DNA of 64,000 nt from Coix lacryma-jobi var. lacryma-jobi (Eukaryota; Streptophyta; Magnoliopsida; Poales; Poaceae). Position 1 is the first letter of the stretch. Every line of letters starts with the position of its first letter. The stretch is from positions 23,514,278 through 23,578,277 of the forward strand of contig CM019825.1 in the NCBI GenBank assembly GCA_009763385.1. Reading direction: 5' to 3'. The notes under the pieces were generated by a model, which was given only the letters and a program-made list of their open reading frames with translations, did no database searches and was not told where the DNA came from. Of this stretch, positions 42,601 to 56,200 are shown one piece after another. Position numbers and translations under genes: made by a program.

Positions 42601-43330
42601 TTTGTGCTTATCAGCTTACGGAAACTGTAAGCACATAACTGAATTATTGATTCATTATGTCATCCCATTTTAATTGTCGATTGTTGATCCTAATCAATTC
42701 CTGTAAGAAAAGGAATGGAAGTTAATCGGCTACTTACAAAACATGAATGCCTTGTAAGTATTGTTCAATTTGATAGAAATACTCAAATACTCCATATGTA
42801 TTATTTAACAGAAATACATAGTAAACTAGTTGATTTTTGTTTTTGAATTTAGTGTCATCATCAATTTACATGTTGAAGTGTCCAAGTCTGGTCTTGATGT
42901 TAAGCCAGCTTAAACTTAGTTCCACCTGGCAGCCATGGGTGAGGACTGATTTACCGAGCTACCGTGGAAATTTCTAATTTCAATTTTTTGTCTGGTTCTA
43001 GCATTTATTAATATCGTCATTTAGTTAATCAGTGTGCATGTTCTACCTGTAGATAGTAGAGCTTTGCAAATGAACTAGAAGATCTTTTTGTATTTTTGGA
43101 TTGGGCAATTTTTTTATAAAAAAAGTTGGATTGGACATTTTATTTTGGCTTGGGAATGGCAATACCCATATTTTGTTGTCTTGCTGCATGCTGCTACAAA
43201 TGTTGTTTAAAACTTTGGTTTGAACATACTTACTGGACACAAATTTTACGTTACCCATTTGTTATGCTAGCATATGTCTTTCATTATCAACTATTTTCTT
43301 ATTTCAGCATGTTTTTCCCAGAATGAGTAA

Positions 43331-46300
43331 ATGCAGACCATAAAACGCTTGCCGCAGAGCGTCCATAGTTCATTGCGCTCAAGTGTTATTCTGTCTGACC
43401 TGCCAAGGGTTATTGAGGAGTTGATATATAATAGCATTGATGCGAATGCGAGTAAGGTATTGCTTTACATGTGGAGAAGGGAAAAAGCAATGTATAATGT
43501 CTTCTATGCTATGAATTATCATCAACATACATTTATTCTGTTTGAATTTCAGATTGACATTGCAGTAAACATCAGAGCTTGTTATGTAAAAGTGGAAGAT
43601 GATGGTATGTACCTATTCTTTTTTTTCTGTAAAAAAATCTTATAGATGTTTATCGTTCAAAAACATTATTGCCATACATCGTACAAATTGCAGGTTGTGG
43701 TATTACACGAGATGAATTGGTTCTCTTGGGAGAAAAATATAGTAAGCCAGAACTCATTATTATTTACTATCTTTCTCAGTTTTCCTAAATTTCATGAGAC
43801 TGTTTGTCATGCTATTGCTGTAAATGATACAATAAGAAAAAATGGTTTTCTGGATGTTCATCTTATTCCACAGATATCAGATGTAGAATAGGGAATTCCT
43901 GATTTGCTTAGACATATAACAACAAAAATGACATCCATTCTGTTTGTTAAATTATTATTATTTATTTAAAAAGCTGGGAGCCCTGCCATCAGTGTTAAAA
44001 CTGATTATGTTATTTGTTTTTCGTTAAGTATAGGCTCATTACCTGAAATGTGTCTAGGTTCTGAAAGACTAAAAATACTCCATGGTAGCATGTGGTTCAA
44101 CTGTGCTAATGATACATACTTTGCTTTTACTATAACTGTATAACAGCAACATCCAAATTTCATAATGTGATGGTTGATGAGGAGCTTAGTTCTAGAAGTT
44201 TTGGACTAAATGGAGAAGCACTCGCATCACTTTCTGATATCTCTGTGGTTGAAGTCAGGACGAAAGCTCGTGGGAGACCAAATTCATATTGCAAGATAAT
44301 AAAGGCATGATCGTAACACTGAGCTTCTTTAATCTTGATTTATCGATGGTTAGTGCATCTGAGTTCTTGTGACAATTGCACAGGGATCTAAATGCTTACA
44401 TCTGGGGATAGATGACAAGAGGGAAGTTGTCGGCACCACTGGTAACTGTTCTATTTTCTCCTTGAAACAGATTAGTGCCGCTATATTCGTAATAGTACAT
44501 AGTGTCAGATGGTAACAGTCTATTCAAGACTCTTGTCTTGACTGTTAGTTATATTTTTTCTGATGTTATGAGGGCTAGTTATCAGGCCTTTCATCTTTGC
44601 AGTTGTTGTTCGGGAGCTCTTTTACAATCAACCAGTACGGAGGAAACAAATACAATCTAGGTATGTGATAATTGTTACTACTGTTTCTGTGCAGGGATGT
44701 CTTTGTATTCACAGCTTTGCTCAATATATTATTTGTTTGATATTTAGCCGTATCATATTTTTAGTGAGAAAAGAGAACTACATCATGTGAAAAAGTGTGT
44801 ACTGCAAATTGCACTTATTCATCCACAGATTTCACTCAGACTCCTTGATATTGACAGGTTATCTATTGTGCTACGCTTGATATGTTATTTTTTACATTTA
44901 TACAATTTTACTTGTACAGCACATATTGACATGCCTGTTTTATTGATGCAGCGAAGATGAGTTGCTATACACGACCTTTTCGTCATCCCCTTTGCCTCTT
45001 ATATCAAAAAATTTTGGGGATGATGTCTCCAGATGTCTCCATGAGATAACTGCCTCTGACCAGGGCTGGGTTCTTTCAGGTCACATATCTGGACCTGCAG
45101 ATGTGTTTTCTACGAAGGTAAAGTCACTGTTTAAGCTATGACCTGTTGAAGCTGTTTGATGATGTGTTTTCAACAAGTCCAATTCTCCTTTTCAGGATGT
45201 CCAATACTTGTGTATCCTCCTCACTAATCCACTGTTATATATTTCTATTTGCTATCTTCAAATTCTTGGAGACATCCTTGACTTTTCAAAGATATCAACT
45301 CAAGATTCGTGAATAGGAACCTGATTCATAATATCCTCAATAATCTGGCATCTAGTTTTCAATCTTCTATTATAAGGGGGAATGAAGAAATTGATGTTCA
45401 GAGCAGGAAGAGGCAGAAGACTGATATCTTCCCTGCTTTTATACTAAACTTTTACTGCCCTAGATCCAGCTACGATCTACATTTTGAGCCTACAAAAACC
45501 ATTGTGGAATTCAAGGTGATTTACTAGAGCTCTATGCTTTTGAGTTTCCTTGTTAGTAAGCTTCATTTGTATCTAATGTTTGGTTTAGCCACCTCTTGTA
45601 CAACACCCTTGGGCTTCTCCCAATTATTAAAATAGGTTATTATCCTTCCGGTTACTATTTTTTTGTTGTTAAAAAATGTAGCTAACGTTCCTGTATGAAT
45701 AGGACTGTGTCTTAGGCAAAATGTCTTTATGTCCATTTGGAAACATGGCATTATGTTGTTTCATCTGTAAATCGTTTACTCTCTGTAGCTGGCTAATTAA
45801 TATCCCTTGTTTTTCCCACTTCTAGGATTGGCGAACTGTCTTGCTTTTCTTTGAACAAACTGTCACAAACTACTGGAAGAAGCATCAACTGCAATCACCA
45901 AAAGGTTAGACAATGCGACCCCAATGTTCCTTGCTCATGTCTTTGTGAAATGGACAATTATTGGTGTGAATACATCGTAACCTTTTATTGGCAGATGAAA
46001 CTTGTGCTGATGGTACCCATGTGCCTCAGAAAAATCATGGTTGGTGACTTGTTGAACAGACTTCATTTTGTATCTTTTTATCTGTCAAGCTTCTGAGCTT
46101 TTCTCATATGGTTCTGTTGCAGTGAAATTGAATAAGGGCCCCCTGAAAGATCATAATGTGCAGAACGAGAAAGAGTATGCTGACTTCGAAAGCATCCAGC
46201 AGAAGAATGCAGTCAGCAACACCAACAGTGATATGAGTTCCACAAGAGCGACAAGAAATTCACGCTGCTTTTCTTTTGTTATGGAGCCATCCATTCAGAA

Positions 46301-49300
46301 TGTCTGTTCCTCTGGAAGGATCGCTAATTCATGCCGCCTGAATGACAATGTTGCCAGTATTGATTACAAGTTAGGGTATAAGCAAATGCATTCTTCTGAA
46401 AGTGGCAGTTATAAGTGGTTAGACGATGGCCCTTCCCAGTTTGATGATGATATTTCAAGTCTTAACCCAACTTGTTGGAAAAGGCAAAGGACAGAAGGTA
46501 TATTCCATGAGTATGCATATTCTAGTAATCTTGGAACGCTGGAAGATGTGCCAACTGAAGTTTTTTTTGCTCACAAACAAGAGTCTGAGCTGATTGGTCC
46601 AGAAGTTGAAATACCAGAATCTTGCTTCAGGGCTCTCAGTAGGCCAAACAGAATGACGTCTGATTTTGTGCAAAATAAAACCAACTTAAAGACAGAAACC
46701 TCAGGCTGGGATGGATTCTATGACAAGTTTCATAAATTAAATGGGGATCACTTACTCAATGAAGCTACAGAAACAGTCGCTGATATTTCTTACCCAGAGA
46801 TGTTACAGTTCAGTAATGGGTTTTATCATGATGGTAGCACTTCCAGGGGCTCCTGTAGAGTTTTGAGAAACTTAAGCGCCAGTAAGAAGTTGGGGACTGC
46901 AGCTGGATGTGTTGAAGGGCTAGAGTCTGATGCTATTAACCAGATGAAGTTCCCTGATATTCATGGTCTGTGGAATAGTGACTTGATAGATAGGTCCTCG
47001 ATCAAGGATAGTTTAAATCATTTTCCTCATCCATCCTTGTTGGCTGATACACCTTGCAGTCAACCAAGGACCTTGCACACACTTTACAGGAAATCAGATA
47101 AATGCTTTCGTTCTTGGAACTGTGAAAATGTTGACAGCAATGTTAGATTTGATTTGGACAGATTTAGCAATGATTCGTCTATAATATTTGAAGGAACTAA
47201 ACATTTCAATAATTTTGACAATGAAATACAGCTGCTTAATTACTTCAATAATAAGTGTGGTTCAACCGACCATCTTGGTTCTGAAGATGACCTGATAACA
47301 TGGAAATCAAAATTTGACATGAGGTTGTCAGTCAATGTTTCTCCAGAGAGAATTGATAATGGTCACCATTTGAATGTTCCTTCTTCGAATATGGCAAATG
47401 GCAGCCGGCTTACTCAAGATCTGCTGAATCAACACGACTCTGGACTAAATCAGAGACCCAGGACTTCCAAGGGTAGTAGATTTAGGAGTCATTCTGCTCC
47501 ACCATTTTATAGAGGGAAACTGAAATTCTCTAGATTAAATGTGCCACTGAGCAAACCGAGCACAGATAGCGATAAAGATATCTGCATCAATAACCCCGAA
47601 GGTACATCCAAACTTTGAACCTTTTTGAATTGCATTTTTATGAGAATTAACATTACACACTTCTAATCAAATGCAGACAATGCACCTGCACCTGTGGATA
47701 TCTCATGTATGAGTTCAACGCAGCCTGTTCCTGAGACTGATAGCGGTGAATTTCCAGACCTAAATTTCAGGTATACCCATCTTGCCTAGTTTCCTGGATA
47801 TACCTTCAGTACTTGAAAATATCTTTCTAAGCCCGTTACTATACACTCTCATTTGGGACAGCTCAAACAGATTTGTGAAAATGTCTGAAGTTGCATGTTC
47901 TGATGGGATTGAGGACTCCACTGCTCAAATAACTAAATGGCGAGATGACCCTGTCCAGCATACAGTTAAGCATGCATTTGAGTTCGGGATACTAACATAG
48001 AGAAAGTTTCATACGTCCTTCCTACTATGTGTTATCTTCATAGTGTTTTACCTCCCTTTGTAGGCTTTGAACTTGCCACATGGTCCTTTGGGTTGCTATG
48101 ATGATATACTTAGCATATCTTCTGGGACCTTACATCTCTCTTGTAGCTCGCTAATTCCTGAATGTGTTGACAAGAACTGCTTTGAGGAGGCAAGGGTTTT
48201 GTTGCAGCTGGATAAGAAATTTATTCCCGTCATATCTGGGGAAACTATCCTCCTTGTCGATCAGGTTCAAATTTTCTCATTTAGAATGGGGCCAGGTTCA
48301 TAATTGATACCATGATTCTTTTAGGGCTTTGACACCATTGTTATAGATCCTAGCATATTATCTATTCCTATTACTTTTGTTGAAATAATCATGTTGTGGA
48401 AATACTATTTAGTGCTTGTTGCATTTGGATTAGTTAAATCATGGGCAAAATGCTCATTATGTGTACCTGTTACTTAAATTTTTGTTCAGTTTTCTTATTA
48501 CTGCTACAGTTTTAACTATTTATAGGGAAATACTTAGCCTTTTAATATCGCTAAGTGCACAATAGTTTCTAAATCTGAAATGCTGATGAAATGGGTTTGT
48601 TTTCAAAAAGATTTAGCATGTTATGTTCTTTTTTACTGTTGTGTACAGCATGCAGCTGATGAAAGGATACGTTTAGAGGAGCTCCGTAGCAAGGTTGTTA
48701 ATAATACATTAATCAGGAACAACTTTTCAACATTGTTTTACGCTTTTCATACTCATAAACTGATGTAATCTGCAGGTTTTATCAGAAGAAGGTCATGGAG
48801 TTAGTTACTTGGACTCTGAGGAGGAACTGGTAGCATTGATGAACTTGTTTCAAACTTTCAATACTAATATGCGACATTCAATATTTTACTCACCCCAATT
48901 TTCTTCCAGTCTCTCCCTGAGACTGGGTATCAACTGTTCCAGAAGTATGCTGAGCAGATTCAGAAATGGGGCTGGACCATCAGCAGCGGGAGCAATTCGT
49001 CTGAATCATTCAGAAAGTAGGTGCTTGGCTAACATAACATGTGGTTTTTTGGGGACTTTTTTTTTTCTTTTCTTTGGGAGCTCTATTAATGAGGTTTTGC
49101 ATGTGTTATGATTGTCCTTTTTTGCTCTTTGAAGGCAAGCTGTGTCCTTTATTAAGGTACCCCAAATCCTTTTTTTTAAAAAAAAAAAAATCTAAGACTT
49201 CCTGTTCTTTTAGGTTTTGCTAGTCAGTTAATGTGAACAGTAGTTTTAGTTCATTGTTATCTGAGAATGGTTTGTTCACATGGTATATAACTTGCCTGAA

Positions 49301-51320
49301 GATTTTCTTGAATGAAGTGTTAACATTGTCTTGTTAGTAAAAGATTAAAGGAATTTAACTTTAGCTCAATTGGTGAAAGGTGTGGCTGTACACTGGTTGG
49401 AGTCCTCTCTAGTCTCTACCTTAGGTTTCTATCTTCCTATAAAACAAAACAAAAAAAACTATTTCCTCCTCCTTTGTTGTTTTCTCTTTTTTCATTATTA
49501 TATTATGGATGGCCTCACCATTCTCCGACTATTCTTTAAGTGCAAAAGCCATCCACCTCATCTGTATAGATCAAATATTCGACTGTCTGATTATTTACTT
49601 TGTATGTTTTAGGAACATGAACATTCTGAAGAGACAAGTCCGTCTTGTTACTCTTGTTGCTGTAAGGAACACCTTTCTTCTGTCTGTACCATTCAACATG
49701 TTTGAAATTGCTGATTGTATATGTTTTGCTTAACCTGCTGGACATGGTGGCTTTTCTGTTTTTTATCAGTTTATGTACATGGTTTCCCTGAATCTGCTGG
49801 ACATTATGGTCTATAGATTTGTATTTCTATTTAGGCTATCAAATCCACTGTAACTTATTTAGTATCCATAAATTGTGCATAGACTACTGGCAAGAACGAG
49901 TTGTAAAGTTGAACCCAGATCTGTCATATCATATGCCAAATATCTGAAGAGATAAAAATGTACGTTTTATAGTAATAAATAGGTTATCAAATCCACTGTA
50001 ACTTATTTAGTATCCACAAATTGTGAATATACTATATGCAAGAACGAGTTGAAAAGGTGAACCCAGATCTGTCATATGCTAAATATCTGTAGAGAAAACT
50101 GTAATGTGGTATCTATGTACACTAAATATCTTCTATGCTACACAGGTTCCATGTATTTTGGGTGTCAAATTGACTGGGAAAGATCTCATGGAGTTTATTT
50201 GGCAGGTAACTCCAACCATCTTATGATGTACAACTTATATTTTTTACTAAAACATTCTCATTCACTTGCACAAAAGGTTCTACGAGTGAATTGCCCTAGA
50301 TTTGCATCTTAATACTTTCTGAATGAAAATGGTATCTGGAGCCTGGACTCCTTGGAAACATTGGAACCGATGTGTCTTTGATGCAAACATTGGAACCGAT
50401 GTGTCTTTGATGGCTTGGCACCTAGCTTAACAGCAGCCGGGAGCCTTGCTGCTTGCTACAGATGAGCTGTATCTCTGAATTGGCTGGGGCTTCGGGGCTT
50501 TACCTCTTGACAGCCCTAGTCCCCTATGGGTAGTGGTAAGCAGTTTTTGTGGTGGTTGTTTCTATAATTGTCACAGGCGAGCATGTAATCTACATTCCTG
50601 TATCTCTGTGTGTGTGTGGTTTATTCAGGGTTCTTTATATGTTTTTGTTTCTATAATATAATAATGATACACAACTCTCCTGCATGTTGAAGGAAAAGAA
50701 TTGTATGTGGGGAGTTTGTTAGAGTTCATTTACCTTTACTCATGTTACCTATTTCTGTTTCTTCCAGCTTGATGAGACTGATGGATCGTCAGACATCCCC
50801 CCAGCAGTTCTCCGTATTCTTAACTTCAAAGCTTGCAGAGGTCACTACTTAACCCTCCCCCCTCCTCTGTAATTGTCCATGATGCAAGCACTTCTGTATA
50901 TTTTTCACTTTGATAGAACACTGTTTTTTTTATGTTCTTGGTGGCTTACTGTAGGAGCGATCATGTTTGGTGACTCCTTACTACCATCAGAATGCTGTCT
51001 GATTATTGAAGAACTGAAAGCAACATCTCTATGCTTCCAGGTAAAAAGATTGTTGAATCCTCAGTCCTTGTCTCTGCTGTTACTCTGTGGTACAGTGATG
51101 GAGGTAAGCTGTTACTGTCTTGCAGTGTGCTCACGGGCGCCCAACCACTGTGCCCATCTTGAACATCGCATCCCTCCACGATGAGCTGGCGAGGCTCCAA
51201 ATGCTGAGTGCAAGGCAGGCAGAGACCTGGCACGGCTTGGGGCACCATGAACCCAGCCTTGAGCGTGCTCAGATGCGCCTCGAACGACTGAGAAAGCTAC
51301 GCCGGGGCCTTCAGCCGTAG
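43331..51320 (+). CDS. MLH3: DNA mismatch repair protein MLH3 (MutL homolog)
   Basis: MLH3 pairs with MLH1 as MutL-gamma, an endonuclease for meiotic crossover resolution. Coding exons: 43331-43456, 43553-43604, 43694-43741, 44147-44304, 44384-44441, 44603-44660, 44765-44857, 44952-45117, 45196-45211, 45292-45515, 45826-45904, 45995-46039, 46123-47601, 47677-47770, 47862-47964, 48064-48264, 48649-48693, 48776-48829, 48910-49016, 49613-49661, 50146-50205, 50768-50840, 50955-51040, 51126-51320: 1222 residues, near the plant MLH3 size. GHKL ATPase motifs: IEELIYNSIDA, DDGCGI, SFGLNGEAL, VRELFYNQPVRRK. A long variable linker is mostly exon 13. The C-terminal endonuclease motif DQHAADERIRLEE is near 999-1011, ACRGAIMFGD near 1130 and CAHGRPT at 1159. 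Intron 4 has a GC donor. Appears intact. Confidence 0.95.
49833..50098 (+). repeat. Imperfect tandem duplication in MLH3 intron 20
   Basis: Two units of about 148 and 118 bases start aggctatcaaatccactg (49833) and aggttatcaaatccactg (49981). They share acttatttagtatcca, caagaacgagttg and gaacccagatctgtcatat. The second unit is shorter and diverged. Its end stops about 48 bases before exon 21. Confidence 0.8.
50356..50412 (+). repeat. 29-bp tandem duplication in MLH3 intron 21
   Basis: aaacattggaaccgatgtgt and the bases after it occur twice, at 50356-50384 and 50385-50412. Confidence 0.85.
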
Positions 51321-51437
51321 GACAATAGCGAATGATTTGGATCAGATAAAAAGGCTGTATAGTTTGTAGAGAAGCGAGTGGAATTTCACTGTTCTGTACA
51401 GTAATTGTACATATACTAGGTATTCATTTATGACTAA

Positions 51438-51631
51438 GGCCTTGTTTAGTTTCCAAAATCCCCCAAAATATTTTGCGCAGTACCCGTCACATCAAATCTT
51501 TAGAAGCATACATGGAGTATTAAATGTAGGTAAAAAAATAACTAATTATACTTTTAGTCTGTTCATGTCGAGACAGAATCTTTTGAGTCTAGTTAGGCCA
51601 TATTTGGATAAAGTTTGTCAAATAACAATGA
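51438..51631. mobile_element. Tourist-like MITE (gccttgtttag family), truncated copy 2
   Basis: It starts GGCCTTGTTTAG after taa and shares internal motifs with 41299-41615. The matching right end is missing; the sequence passes into another MITE at 51632. Confidence 0.55.
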
Positions 51632-51991
51632 GGGCTTGTTTGAAACAAAGGAATACAAAACATAGGAATAGAAAAAACACAGGAATAGAATGAAGTCAAT
51701 AGTGGAAAACTATGAGATTTTAAAACAAATGAATAAATATTTTGAGCTGTTTGGAATAAAGGAAGAAAAATTACAGGAACATGAGCAAGCATAGTAAGAA
51801 AGGAAGAACAAAAAAAATTTCCCTTGAGTTGGAGTTGATGTTTTATTTTCTTTGTTTTACACTACTATGGATCCCTTTCCTTTTGAAAGGAATTCAACAT
51901 TCCTTCATTCCAAACACCATGAAGTGATTCTTTTCCTATGAAATCTTTTACTCTAAAATTCCTTTGAAAATCCTTTGACCCAAACAGCCCC
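51632..51991. mobile_element. MITE with GGGCTTGTTTGAAAC ends
   Basis: Inverted ends GGGCTTGTTTGAAAC...GACCCAAACAGCCCC bound about 360 AT-rich bases made of ggaat/attcc motifs in inverted order. Superfamily not certain. It abuts the truncated MITE on its left. Confidence 0.5.
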
Positions 51992-52194
51992 TGACAGGCC
52001 AGTGGGTTTTGCCACGGCATGTTGTAAAGTTTGTACATTCTGGTTTGTTAGTTGTTACAACAATTCATGCCATGGAAATCTATGCAAAACTCCATTCAAC
52101 CTTGCCAATGTGATTAGTTAAAGTTGAGATGGGTGTGATACCTTTGTGAACACCATGCCAATGAGATGTGGGTTTTGCCGCCGTGTTTGTTTCC

Positions 52195-52740
52195 TGAGGC
52201 TGAATACCGAGCCGGCTCGGCTCGATCGGCTCGTTATCTTAACGAGCTAAAAAACCGGCTCGGCTCGTTAAAAGGTCAAGTTAGCTCGTTAAGCTCGCGA
52301 GTCAAGTATAAAAATACAAAAATATAGTATTTATATTTATCTAAAGCTTGATAATAGTAATAATATAAAAGTAATACATCCAACAACCTTAAATCGAACT
52401 AAAAATTAATAAGTGCCAACATATATACAAGTATAATAACATTAGAGATTATTATACCATATATGTTAGAAATAAAATGATAAAGTCATAATAATTCTAA
52501 GTTTATAGGGTCAAGATCAACCAACTATAAAGTACAAAATATGAAGTAGTATAAAAATTAATATAAGATTTGTTGTTTTTTCCTTAGAAGTTTAGCTCGT
52601 GAGCGGCTCACGCGAGCTGACTCGAGTTAGCTCGTTATAGCTAATAAACTAAAATCTTGACTCGACTCTGCTCGTTACTGTAACGAACCGAGTCAACCAT
52701 GAGCTAACGAGCTTCGAGTTTTTGGTCCAGCCCCTTTCCA
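52195..52740. mobile_element. Non-autonomous element with CGAGCTCG-rich inverted ends
   Basis: Both ends are packed with ggctcg/cgagc, agctcgttaa and cgagct motifs in inverted orientation (52205-52310 and 52590-52720), around an AT-rich centre of about 280 bases. The arrangement suggests a foldback or MITE-type element. Exact ends were not fixed. Confidence 0.45.
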
Positions 52741-53053
52741 CTGGCCAACACCACCGTTACACCAACTGCCAAGGGTCGACCGTTTGCAAATGATGGTGGT
52801 TCTTATTTTTCTTCTTTTAGATAGAAAAGTTATTAAAAAAACTCCTTCCGGTGAAAAATACTTGATCACGCTGTAAATTGGTGTAATTGGAAAATGAGGA
52901 TGAGGTGACCAGGATTTTTTGTTTGTTTTTCTAGGAACCGAAATGGGGATGAACTGATCAGACCAGATCGCTTGCTTTCCTTCTGTTTATGATCTCAACT
53001 TGCTAAATGAGGATGAACTAATCAGGACAACTAGCTAGTGGGCTAAATCATAT

Positions 53054-53076
53054 TGGGCCGAAAGTACATTGGCCCA
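53054..53076 (+). promoter_or_regulatory. Paired TGGGCC/GGCCCA motifs upstream of FANCJ
   Basis: TGGGCC at 53054 and GGCCCA at 53071 lie about 150 bases before the start codon. Such site II-like motifs are bound by TCP factors in many plant proliferation and DNA-repair promoters. Their function here is inferred. Confidence 0.4.
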
Positions 53077-53216
53077 AGAGAAGAACCCCATCTCGCGCGA
53101 CACGATATCAGCTGGCGCGCTACGACATTTTCGAGCGACTTCTGCTTCGCATTTCCCCCCAATTCCTCCCGCCCAAAGCCCCAAGCCACCACCCAAATCC
53201 TCTCTGCCACCGGCCG

Positions 53217-56200
53217 ATGGGCGGCGCCGCCATGGCCGACGACGACGACTTCGCCTCCCCGCCGCCCGCCCCGCGCGCGCGGGCGGAAGGACGAGGCGGA
53301 GGCGTGTACCAGGTGGGCGGCGTGCCGGTGGAGTTCCCCTACAAGCCCTACGGGACGCAGCTGGCGTTCATGGGGCGGGTCATCGCCACGCTCGACCGTG
53401 CGCGGCGGCAGGGGCGCTCCCACGCGCTCCTCGAGTCGCCCACAGGCACCGGCAAGTCGCTCTCCCTCCTCTGCTCCGCGCTCGCCTGGCAGCGGCACTA
53501 CCCGCTCCGCTCCCCTCCCGCCCCCGCCCCCGATCCATTCCTCCACGGCGGAGGATTTGTCGCCGATGATACCCAGCCGCAGGCGACGCCAGGTGCGCCC
53601 TGCTCTCCCTTTCCTCCCTATTCTATCGTTCGGGGGTTCTTGGACCAAGAACTGCTCTTTCTTGGTAATCCTTGGCTTGTCGTTTGCTCATTTTGCCTTT
53701 TGGGGGTTCTTTATTGTACAGTCGTCCCGGAGAAGGCTGTCAAGAAGAAGAACGCCCCGACAATCTATTACGCGACGTAGGGTCTCTGTCTTTGACTCGA
53801 ATTGATGAGGGGATTGGATTATCTTGATTGATTTATTCGTTGCTTGTGTAATTGTGTTTCTGAAGGAGGACGCACGCGCAGATAAGCCAGGTTGTCCGGG
53901 AGTACCGCAAGACGTCGTACCGAGTGCGCATGGCCATCTTGGTAACGCCTATTTCCATCTGAATTTATTTGATTTCTTGCCTTATTCTCTGGTAAGAAAG
54001 AGAACTCATCATCCAACTAGAGTAGCAGAGGCAAATAAAATGAAGACTACTGCTTAGAATCCGTACTCTGGCAATGCAGGCCTCAAGGAAGCACTACTGT
54101 GTCAATAAGGTTGCTTGCGCTAGCGACAGCATTGATGAACAATGGTACTGTACATAATAGATTAGCTCTTACCAAGCTCTTGCATTGTCATTGCTAACCG
54201 AGCTTCTAATTGAACTTCCCTCATCAGCAAGTCGCTGCTAGACAAGATGGTTCAAGGTTGCCCAGAATTCAAGTGAGGTTTCCTATCTTTTCAACGTCAG
54301 AACATATAATTAACCAGGAGAGCATTTTTTCTCTTGGAATTTTAATGGTCGATTAAAACTTGCAGGAATGCTCAGAAACTAAGTCGGCATCCATCCCTTC
54401 AGATTGGTGGCTGCTATGAAGTTCACGATATTGAGGATCTTGTCAGAGTTGGACAGAAAGCAAAAGGTACTTAAATATCTTTTTGTTGCACTTGTTTCCT
54501 CCTGAGGATAGTCTGGCTCTGATCTGGTCACTGCTGATACCTACTCCCTCCATCCCATAAAAAGAGTTGCTATGGGACTCGTGGTGGTCAAACTTTCTTA
54601 GCAACATTTGTATCAGCCTTCTAAATAAGTTGACTAGGTTTATGGAAAATATTAGCAACATTTGTATCTCTAAATGAGTTTATTACAAAAATATATTACG
54701 ATCTATCTAATGATACTAATTATGTGTCATATATATTTGATCAAAGTTAAAAATATTTGACTTCTCGGGAGTCGGGATAGACGGAGTATTCGATTATCTC
54801 TTTTCTTGTTATTGGCAGGATGCCCATATTTTGCTGCACAGCACATGGCAGAAGCAGCACAATTGGTTTTCTGCCCATATAACTACCTGATTAGTCCGGT
54901 TGTCAGGAGAGCAATGGACATTGATATCAGCGGTTCCATCATTATTCTTGATGAGGCACAGTAAGACTTCACTTCTATGTCTCTTTTCAGCTACCTGTTG
55001 ATTTCCTTGTACTTCAATAGTTTAATCAATCAAGCTAAAATAGTTTTTATGTGACCCTCATTATATTCATAGCAATTATAGTCTTGTGACATGGTGGAGT
55101 CTGAATTCCAATTATCTTTCTTCATATTGCGTCCTTTTTTCTCAGCAACATAGAAGACATAGCACGCGATGCTGGCAGTGTTGACATCGATGAAGAATCA
55201 CTTTGCTGTAAGTAAAATTTTATGATTTTTCAGCTAAAATTCATGTTCTGTTATATTTGAAAACACATGCTAAAGCTAATTCACTATGGTATAGTGTTGC
55301 AGGGAGAACTTCAAACCTTGGCCACTGATGAGGCTGTTGCAATGATATACCAACCCTTGCATGCTGTTATTCAGGTACTACTTCTACAAGGAAGGATAGT
55401 GCTAGTATTAACATTACTCTTAGAGCTAAGCTTTTAGTACTTCTGCAGGGTCTTATTGGTTGGATTATTGAGCGGGAGGACAATCTGCATAATCATGAGT
55501 TTGGACATCCCGCTTCATAGTATGTAGTCGGAGACTCTTTTAGTTTCTTATATGATTTATTGATTACCATTTTAACTTCTTGTCTTAAAAGAGATGTGAT
55601 TGCCACTTCATCTTCTATACGTGTAGATGGTTAAACATAATGTAAAGAAGTTATACAGTTTTATCACGGCAATCTAGTCAACTACATTTCGAGAAATCGA
55701 TCCACTGCTTGATCGTGCAGCATAAGCTGACAAATTGACTTGTGGTTAACCATGGCCATTAGATTGACTATCTTTAGCCTACAATGTTATCAAATGTTGA
55801 GCCAGTACTTGGTTAGCAACATATGTTGGAGTGTATGAGTCAGGCCCATGTAACTCTATCTATTGCTACCCTTCTAGGGTGAGCCCAATTATGCAATACA
55901 CAATTTCTAGCATGGTATCAAGCTAGGGCTTCTTCTCTCCCTCCCTTCCTCTCCCAGCCGGCGCCGCCCCTTCCTCTCCAGCCGTCGGCGCCGCCGCTGC
56001 CTCCATGGCCGGCGGTGAGGAGCTCCCTCCCCCTCCCCACTCCTTCCAGGCTTTCCCTCCCCTCCCCCGTCCCCTCTCCTGGGCGCGCGTGGCGGCTTCC
56101 CGTCCTACCGCCACAGCCCTGCACGTTGGTGCGGAGACCAGCGTGGCCGGTGCTGCTGCCGCCGCCGCTGTGGGCGCAGGTGGCGCGGGCGCACTGCTCC

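Noticed and set aside
47862..48000. MLH3 ending early at the TAG at 47998-48000
   Set aside because: A GTTAAG donor at 47965 joins in phase to an exon with clear MLH3 C-terminal homology.
53043..53648. 201-codon minus-strand frame over FANCJ exon 1
   Set aside because: A shadow of a GC-rich exon; the plus strand has clear helicase homology.
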